A stretch of DNA of 64,000 nt. It comes from Chloroflexota bacterium (lineage in GTDB: Bacteria; Chloroflexota; JAHJIN01). Shown here one piece after another: positions 59,600 to 64,000 of the stretch. The notes under the pieces are model-generated. The model was not told the origin of the DNA, ran no database searches, and worked only from the letters and a program-made list of their open reading frames with translations. The stretch lies in contig JAHJIN010000431.1 of assembly GCA_018823415.1 (NCBI GenBank), positions 1 through 64,000 on the forward strand. The letters are read 5' to 3'. The position numbers were made by a program, and so were the translations under genes. Each line of letters begins with the position of its first letter. The first letter of the stretch is position 1.

Positions 59600-59666
59600 G
59601 GTTCACGTGTCGCCGTCGGACTCAACTGGAGGAATGGCATGTGTATTTCCCAACCAGCATTGTCGA

Positions 59667-60518
59667 TCATACCTCTTCGCCAAACGCCGACGCATAACGG
59701 ATAAAGAATAGATAGCCCAGCACCAACACCACCAGCGCGGTCACGGTCGTCCGTGAGAAAAAGTCCAGCCCCGGGGGTACCCCATAGTACAGCAAACTGC
59801 GATATGTGGCAATGATGGACGCCATCGGATTGACGATGTACATGACCCGCTGGATATCGAACGCCATGCCCATGAATATATACGACTGGGGCAGGCGTTG
59901 CATGGGATAGAACACCGGTGTGAGGAAAAACCAGGCAAACAACACCACATCCATGATCACGCCGGTATCGCGAAAGAACACGTTGAGACAGGCCAGAAAG
60001 AACGCCACGCCCAGGGTAAACGCCAACTGGACGGCCATCACCACCGGCAGCAGCAACAAATAACCGGTTATCGGGCCTTGAAACAGGACCATGAGAGCAA
60101 ATAAAGGGATCAGCGCCAGCAGAAAATTGACCAGATTCGCCAACACCGTAGACAGTGGCAATATCTCGCGGGGAAAATAGATCTTGTTGATCAGGTGCGA
60201 GTTGCCCACAATGCTCCCCACGCTGCCCATAGCCGAGCCGGAAAAAAAGTTCCACGGTAACAGGGCGCACAGGATAAACAGGGGATAGTTGGGGATGTTG
60301 GCATCGCCGGCCAGCACGGTAAAGACCACCGTGAACACCGCCATCATGAGCAGGGGGTTCACCAGCGACCATAAAAACCCCAATACCGAGTTGCGGTAGC
60401 GTACCTTGAGATCGCGCGTCACCAGGTTGCGTACCAACTCGCGGTAATGGAATAACTCGCGCAATTGGCCCATCAGGTTCGATAGCATATTGACTCGCCG
60501 AGTTCCAGCATCAGACAT
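59667..60518 (-). CDS. wzm: Polysaccharide ABC transporter permease (Wzm)
   Basis: 283 residues, six membrane helices. YRELVRNLVTRDLKVRYRNSVLGFLWSLVNPLLMMAVFTVVFT is the N-terminal signature of O-antigen/teichoic acid export permeases; NKIYFPREILPLSTVLANLVNFLLALI and VFFRDTGVIMDVVLFAWFFLTPVFYP follow. It pairs with Wzt. The ATG at 60518 lies at the predicted transcription start (promoter 60526-60555), so either the mRNA is leaderless or translation starts at the in-frame ATG 60488 (MLSNLMGQLREL). Confidence 0.94.
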   Translation of the reverse strand: MSDAGTRRVNMLSNLMGQLRELFHYRELVRNLVTRDLKVRYRNSVLGFLWSLVNPLLMMAVFTVVFTVLAGDANIPNYPLFILCALLPWNFFSGSAMGSVGSIVGNSHLINKIYFPREILPLSTVLANLVNFLLALIPLFALMVLFQGPITGYLLLLPVVMAVQLAFTLGVAFFLACLNVFFRDTGVIMDVVLFAWFFLTPVFYPMQRLPQSYIFMGMAFDIQRVMYIVNPMASIIATYRSLLYYGVPPGLDFFSRTTVTALVVLVLGYLFFIRYASAFGEEV

Positions 60519-60525
60519 GGCTGGT

Positions 60526-60555
60526 ATTATACCACACCGGGGCCTACACTGACAA
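60526..60555 (-). promoter_or_regulatory. Promoter of the polysaccharide operon
   Basis: Minus strand TTGTCA (60550-60555), 18 bases, TATAAT (60526-60531). It would start transcription near 60519 and drive genes from wzm down to about 44713. Confidence 0.7.
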
Positions 60556-60584
60556 CCAAGCCCGCGCGCTCATCAAACTCTGCC

Positions 60585-60613
60585 TTGTCGACGCGCCCCA
60601 ACTGTGCTATAAT
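60585..60613 (+). promoter_or_regulatory. Promoter of the phosphohexomutase gene
   Basis: TTGTCG (60585-60590), 17 bases, TATAAT (60608-60613); divergent from the polysaccharide operon promoter. Predicted start near 60620. Confidence 0.75.
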
Positions 60614-60629
60614 CACCACCGAATCATGC

Positions 60630-60664
60630 AAGCCGGGCAGTGCTGCTCTTTGCCCGGCTTTTTT
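60630..60664 (+). terminator. Intrinsic terminator inside the leader (attenuator candidate)
   Basis: Perfect ten-pair stem AAGCCGGGCA/TGCCCGGCTT (60630-60639 with 60651-60660), eleven-base loop, six T ending at 60664. It lies about ten bases after the predicted start of transcription and 38 bases before the mutase ATG. Confidence 0.8.
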
Positions 60665-60702
60665 CCTCCGGTGAACCGCTATCCAAACACAGGAGTGCTC
60701 TC

Positions 60703-62109
60703 ATGTCCATTCATTTTGGCACTGATGGCTGGCGCGCTGTCATCAGTGACGAGTTTACATTTGCGAACGTGCGCCTGGTGGCCCAGGCCTTGGCCGACTG
60801 CGTCCTGGCAGACGGGCTGGCCGATCAGGGTGTGGTGATCGGCTATGACACGCGCTTTCTCTCGGACCGCTATGCCATGACCGTGGCCCGGGTGCTGGCC
60901 GGCAATGGCATCCCCGTTCGACTGGCCAAGTCCGACTGCCCAACGCCGGCCCTGTCATTTGCGGTCCGCGACCAGGGCGCGGCCGGCGGCGTCATGATCA
61001 CGGCCAGCCATAACCCGCCGCGCTACAATGGCATCAAGCTCAAGGCCCATCATGGCGGCTCGGCGCCGCGCGACTATATCCTGCGTGTCGAACAGCAACT
61101 GGCCCACAACGAGCGCACCGGCCGTGAGCCACGCCTGGCCCCCGACGAGGCCGGCATCCAGCGCTTTGACCCGCTGCCTTTGTATCTGGCGCACATCCAA
61201 TCCCTGGTCAACCTGAACAGCATCGGCCAATCGGGACTGCGCGTGCTCATTGACCCCATGTATGGCGCCGGGCGCGGCTATTTGCGCCGCTTTCTCACCG
61301 ACGTAGGTTGTCCGGTGCTCGAAATCCACGGCGATTTGAACCCCGGCTTTGGCGGCCTGCACCCCGAACCCATCGGCCGGCACCTGAACGCCCTGCGCGA
61401 TGCCATCCAGCAAACCCACTATGACGTGGGCCTGGCCACCGACGGTGACGCCGATCGCATTGGCGCAATGGATAGCCAGGGCCAGTTTGTAGACCCGCAC
61501 AGCATCCTCACCATCCTGCTGCGGCACCTGGTGGAAACCAGGCATCAGTGTGGCGCCGTGGTCAAGACCATCAGCACCACGGCCCGGCTCAACGTGCTAG
61601 CGCAGCGCTATGGTCTGGCCCTGCACGAAACACCCGTGGGCTTTGATCACATCTGTCAGTTGATGCTCACGGAGGACGTGCTCATTGGGGGAGAAGAAAG
61701 CGGGGGCATGAGCATCAAGGGGCATATCCCCGAGGGCGACGGACTCTTGGCCGGCCTGCTGCTCCTTGAAGCCCTGGCCTCGGCCGGCGTGTCCTTGTCT
61801 GAACTGCTGGACCAAATCGCCAATGAGGTGGGGCGCTTTTACTATCGCCGCCACGATGCGCCCAGCAACGGCGTGCCCAAGCTCAAGTTGGTGGAGCATC
61901 TCCTGAACCAACCCCCGACCACACTGGCCGGCCAGAGCGTCGTGCACATCAACAGTCGCGACGGGGTCAAGTACATCCTGGCCGACGATAGCTGGCTGCT
62001 GATCCGGCCTTCGGGCACCGAACCGGTATTGCGTCTCTATGCCGAGGCCCGGTCCCCTGACATGGTAGAAGCCTTACTGCGCGAGAGCACCCGGCTGGCT
62101 GGGGTCTAA
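60703..62109 (+). CDS. Phosphoglucomutase/phosphomannomutase
   Basis: 468 residues. Four domains of the alpha-D-phosphohexomutase family: IHFGTDGWRAVISDEFTFANV, active-site Ser in VMITASHNPPRYNGIKLK, metal loop GLATDGDADRIGAMD, sugar loop GGEESGGMSIKGHIPEGDG and phosphate loop LIRPSGTEPVLRLYAEA. Interconverts hexose-1- and 6-phosphates, feeding nucleotide-sugar synthesis for the divergent polysaccharide operon. Start ATG 60703 with CAGGAG ahead. Preceded by a leader terminator. Confidence 0.95.
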   Translation: MSIHFGTDGWRAVISDEFTFANVRLVAQALADCVLADGLADQGVVIGYDTRFLSDRYAMTVARVLAGNGIPVRLAKSDCPTPALSFAVRDQGAAGGVMITASHNPPRYNGIKLKAHHGGSAPRDYILRVEQQLAHNERTGREPRLAPDEAGIQRFDPLPLYLAHIQSLVNLNSIGQSGLRVLIDPMYGAGRGYLRRFLTDVGCPVLEIHGDLNPGFGGLHPEPIGRHLNALRDAIQQTHYDVGLATDGDADRIGAMDSQGQFVDPHSILTILLRHLVETRHQCGAVVKTISTTARLNVLAQRYGLALHETPVGFDHICQLMLTEDVLIGGEESGGMSIKGHIPEGDGLLAGLLLLEALASAGVSLSELLDQIANEVGRFYYRRHDAPSNGVPKLKLVEHLLNQPPTTLAGQSVVHINSRDGVKYILADDSWLLIRPSGTEPVLRLYAEARSPDMVEALLRESTRLAGV

Positions 62110-62117
62110 ATGCCAGG

Positions 62118-62151
62118 TGCCCGCCACACCTTTCAGGTGACGGGCATTTTT
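62118..62151 (+). terminator. Intrinsic terminator after the phosphohexomutase gene
   Basis: Stem TGCCCG...CGGGCA with inner CACCT/AGGTG pairing (62118-62146), followed by TTTTT. Lies between convergent genes. Confidence 0.85.
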
Positions 62152-62155
62152 CGGT

Positions 62156-62881
62156 TCAGGGTGCCTCCAGGCCGTGCGCCAGAAGCAACGCCTCGTCGGC
62201 CATCAGGTCTATGGTGGGGCCATCTGCCATCACCTGGCCCCGGTCCAGGATCACCATGCGGGAACATAGCTCCTTGACCAGCCGCATATCGTGAGTGCTA
62301 GCGATGAGGGTCTGGGGCATGGTCTGCAACAGTTGAATAAGTTGTCGCCTGGCGCGCGGGTCCAGCCCAGCCGTGGGTTCGTCCAGGACCAGCAGCGCCG
62401 GCTCCATCGACAGAACCGTGGCGATGGCGACGCGCTTTTTCTCGCCAATGCTCAGGTGATGCGAGGCCCGATCGATATACGCGCTCATGCCCACCTGGTC
62501 CAGCGCCGCCTCCACTCGCTGATGGATCTCGGCGGCGGACAGGCCCATATACAATGGCCCAAAGGCCACGTCATCCCGAACCCGCGGCGAAAAGAGCTGG
62601 TCGTCCGGGTCCTGGAACACCAGTCCCACCCAGGCCCGAATGCGTTTCAGGTGTGGCTCGCGCACATCCATCCCCTGCACCTGCACCATACTGCCATCGG
62701 CCGCGCGCAACGTACCGTTCAGATGCAGCATCAGCGTAGACTTGCCAGCACCATTCGGTCCCACCAGAGCCACCCGCTCGCCCGGCGCGATGCACAGGTT
62801 CACGTCCCGCAGGGCCACCTGTCCATCGGGGTATTGAAAGCTCAGATCGCAGATCTCGACCGCCAGATTGTTGTTCGTCAT
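62156..62881 (-). CDS. ECF/cobalt-type ABC transporter ATP-binding protein
   Basis: 241 residues. Walker A LVGPNGAGKSTLMLHL, Q-loop LVFQDPDDQLFSPRVRDDVAFGPLYMGL (the DDQLF block is typical of EcfA/CbiO), signature HHLSIGEKKRVAIATVL (LSGGQ changed to LSIGE), Walker B LLVLDEPTAGLDPRARR and ASTHDMRLV. Drives import with the T component. Start ATG 62881. Confidence 0.94.
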   Translation of the reverse strand: MTNNNLAVEICDLSFQYPDGQVALRDVNLCIAPGERVALVGPNGAGKSTLMLHLNGTLRAADGSMVQVQGMDVREPHLKRIRAWVGLVFQDPDDQLFSPRVRDDVAFGPLYMGLSAAEIHQRVEAALDQVGMSAYIDRASHHLSIGEKKRVAIATVLSMEPALLVLDEPTAGLDPRARRQLIQLLQTMPQTLIASTHDMRLVKELCSRMVILDRGQVMADGPTIDLMADEALLLAHGLEAP

Positions 62882-62923
62882 CTTCTCACCAATAGCGGTA
62901 GGACAAATTGCCAATTTGTCCTA

Positions 62924-63715
62924 CTACACCAGATAGCCAAGGATCACCAAGCTAGATAGCAGCGCCAGCCCCAGTCCCACTGTCAACCAGTGTACCAGTG
63001 CCAGCGGCGGGCGCGGCAGCGACCGCATCTCGCCATCATAACCCCGGGCCAACATGGCCGCGTAAATACGCTCGCCCCGCTCATAACCCCGCACGAACAG
63101 ATTCCCCACCATATAGCCGGTAACTTGGGCCCGCCAGACCAGGCTGCCGCCGCCCCGCCCGCTAAGGCTGCCACTACGCGCGGCCCGGGCCCGGTTCAGC
63201 CGGCCTGCCTCGTCGGCCAGCACCGCCAGATAGCGCCACATCAACGCCACAATCGCCACCAGCAAGCGCGGAATGCGCAAGGCACGCATGGCCGCCAGCA
63301 AGTCGGGGAAATCCGTCGTCGCCACGAGCAGAATTGCGGCCTGCACCGACACCCACGACTTGAACACGATGCTCAACAAGCGCTCGGCGCCGGTGGTCGT
63401 CACCACCACTGTCCAGGGGCCCACCGCCAGGTCAAACAGCGGCGGTCCTTTGGCCGTGAACAGCAGCGGCACCGCGGCCAGGGCAAAAGGCACGGCCACC
63501 AGGCCCCGGCGCATGGCAAAGGCCACGCCCAATTCCGACGCCACCGCAGCCGCCACCGCCAGGGTCAGGAACAACACGTAAATCGGCCACGCGCCTATGG
63601 GCGTGGCCGATACGGACAGAATGAACGCCAGCGTCAACACCAGCTTGACCCGAGGGTCAGCCTGGTGTAGCACACTGGCGCCGCGATGGTAGGGGTCCAG
63701 GAAGTGAAAGTGCAT
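62924..63715 (-). CDS. ECF transporter T component (CbiQ-like)
   Basis: 263 residues, about five membrane helices: DPRVKLVLTLAFILSVSATPIGAWPIYVLFL, VQAAILLVATTDFPDLLAAMRALRIPRLLVAIVALMWRYLAVLADEAGRLNRARAAR, and NLFVRGYERGERIYAAMLARGYDGEM, the Ala-Arg-Gly helix that couples to the ATPase. Part of a cobalt or nickel import system with the neighbouring genes. Confidence 0.93.
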   Translation of the reverse strand: MHFHFLDPYHRGASVLHQADPRVKLVLTLAFILSVSATPIGAWPIYVLFLTLAVAAAVASELGVAFAMRRGLVAVPFALAAVPLLFTAKGPPLFDLAVGPWTVVVTTTGAERLLSIVFKSWVSVQAAILLVATTDFPDLLAAMRALRIPRLLVAIVALMWRYLAVLADEAGRLNRARAARSGSLSGRGGGSLVWRAQVTGYMVGNLFVRGYERGERIYAAMLARGYDGEMRSLPRPPLALVHWLTVGLGLALLSSLVILGYLV

Positions 63716-63718
63716 ACG

Positions 63719-64000
63719 TCAGGCGTCACGCGAAACGGGCAAGCGGCGCGACCGGCGGACATAAGCCAGGGCGACGGCGACCGTGAACACGATGATCACA
63801 CCCATCAGACCGGCCGCGACGGTGGCCAGGGCCTCGTTGGGGATGCCGGGGAACACATAGTCCGGGATGATACTATACGGCGCGTCGGCGGCTTGTCCGA
63901 TAAAGGCCGGCTGCGTGGTTTCGGCCACCCATTCCAGCCCATCGGGATACGCCGAGGCCAGCGGCGACAGCAGCACCAGCAACCCGGCAATGATCAGGCC
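63719..64000 (-). CDS. PDGLE-domain protein of the cobalt/nickel importer, partial
   Basis: Open to the right edge (reading [27 protein letters not shown] in that frame), ends at 63719. The YPDGLEW block and one membrane helix near the C-terminus ([25 protein letters not shown]) define the PDGLE domain that is fused to or follows CbiM. The rest lies outside the window. Followed four bases later by the T component gene. Confidence 0.88.
   Translation of the reverse strand, partial: GLIIAGLLVLLSPLASAYPDGLEWVAETTQPAFIGQAADAPYSIIPDYVFPGIPNEALATVAAGLMGVIIVFTVAVALAYVRRSRRLPVSRDA

Overview
The window reads as about 64 kb of a GC-rich chromosome from a free-living bacterium, most likely a Chloroflexota (Anaerolineae-like) organism. 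This is an inference from the secreted-protein tail YLPLVLRN, many GT-C-like membrane proteins, small interspersed palindromic repeats, and the mix of tRNA/T-box, ferredoxin and acyl-CoA genes. There is no rRNA or other marker in the window that fixes the taxon. No CRISPR array, prophage or plasmid origin was seen.

Layout. 1-1154: a decayed transposase running off the left edge. 1155-14552, minus strand: an operon-like series (beta-propeller protein, DNA polymerase X, glutamine cyclotransferase, mutS, two paralogous membrane proteins). A tandem duplication of the promoter/propeller/polX 5' segment precedes it, with a VapBC-type toxin-antitoxin pair between the two copies. mutS carries a 437-residue intein exactly in its Walker A motif and two repeat-derived in-frame inserts. 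14265-18104: a BcrA/HgdC-type activator ATPase, NDP kinase and a PP2C-like/membrane/NHL-propeller protein. 18318-20377: a CsoR-family repressor operon (TlpA-like thioredoxin, small coiled coil, methyltransferase, repressor) facing a small ferredoxin gene. The two promoters point at each other across a single CsoR-type operator. 20506-24287: CtpA-type protease, then thrS behind a T-box leader that directly follows a tRNA-Val gene, and a desulforedoxin-like protein.

24328-31510: initiating sugar phosphotransferase, glycosyltransferases, acyl-CoA dehydrogenase with 3-hydroxyacyl-CoA dehydrogenase, and a DegT-fold enzyme whose PLP lysine is replaced by histidine. 31547-36318: small Cys-rich and hypothetical genes, a GntR(YtrA)-controlled ABC exporter, a band-7 protein and a small membrane protein. 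36397-40848: esterase, lipoprotein hydrolase, aminotransferase, methyltransferase. 41382-44641: two insertion sequences (IS5-type and IS1182-type) bracketing a small secreted protein gene.

44713-60518, all minus strand: a surface-polysaccharide operon. It encodes Wzm/Wzt ABC export, a second initiating phosphotransferase, several glycosyltransferases, dTDP-sugar enzymes, methyltransferase, O-antigen ligase-like protein, lysylphosphatidylglycerol-synthase-like membrane protein and a secreted glycoside-hydrolase-like protein. The divergent phosphohexomutase gene (60703-62109), with an intrinsic terminator in its leader, would supply sugar phosphates. 62156-64000: the ATPase, T component and PDGLE part of an ECF-type (cobalt/nickel) importer, cut by the right edge.

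The strongest second-look items are the P-loop intein and repeat-derived inserts in mutS, the face-to-face promoters around the CsoR-like operator, the tRNA-Val/T-box/thrS transcript, the duplication that placed vapBC downstream of a copied promoter, the DegT Lys-to-His enzyme, and the leader terminator of the phosphohexomutase gene.
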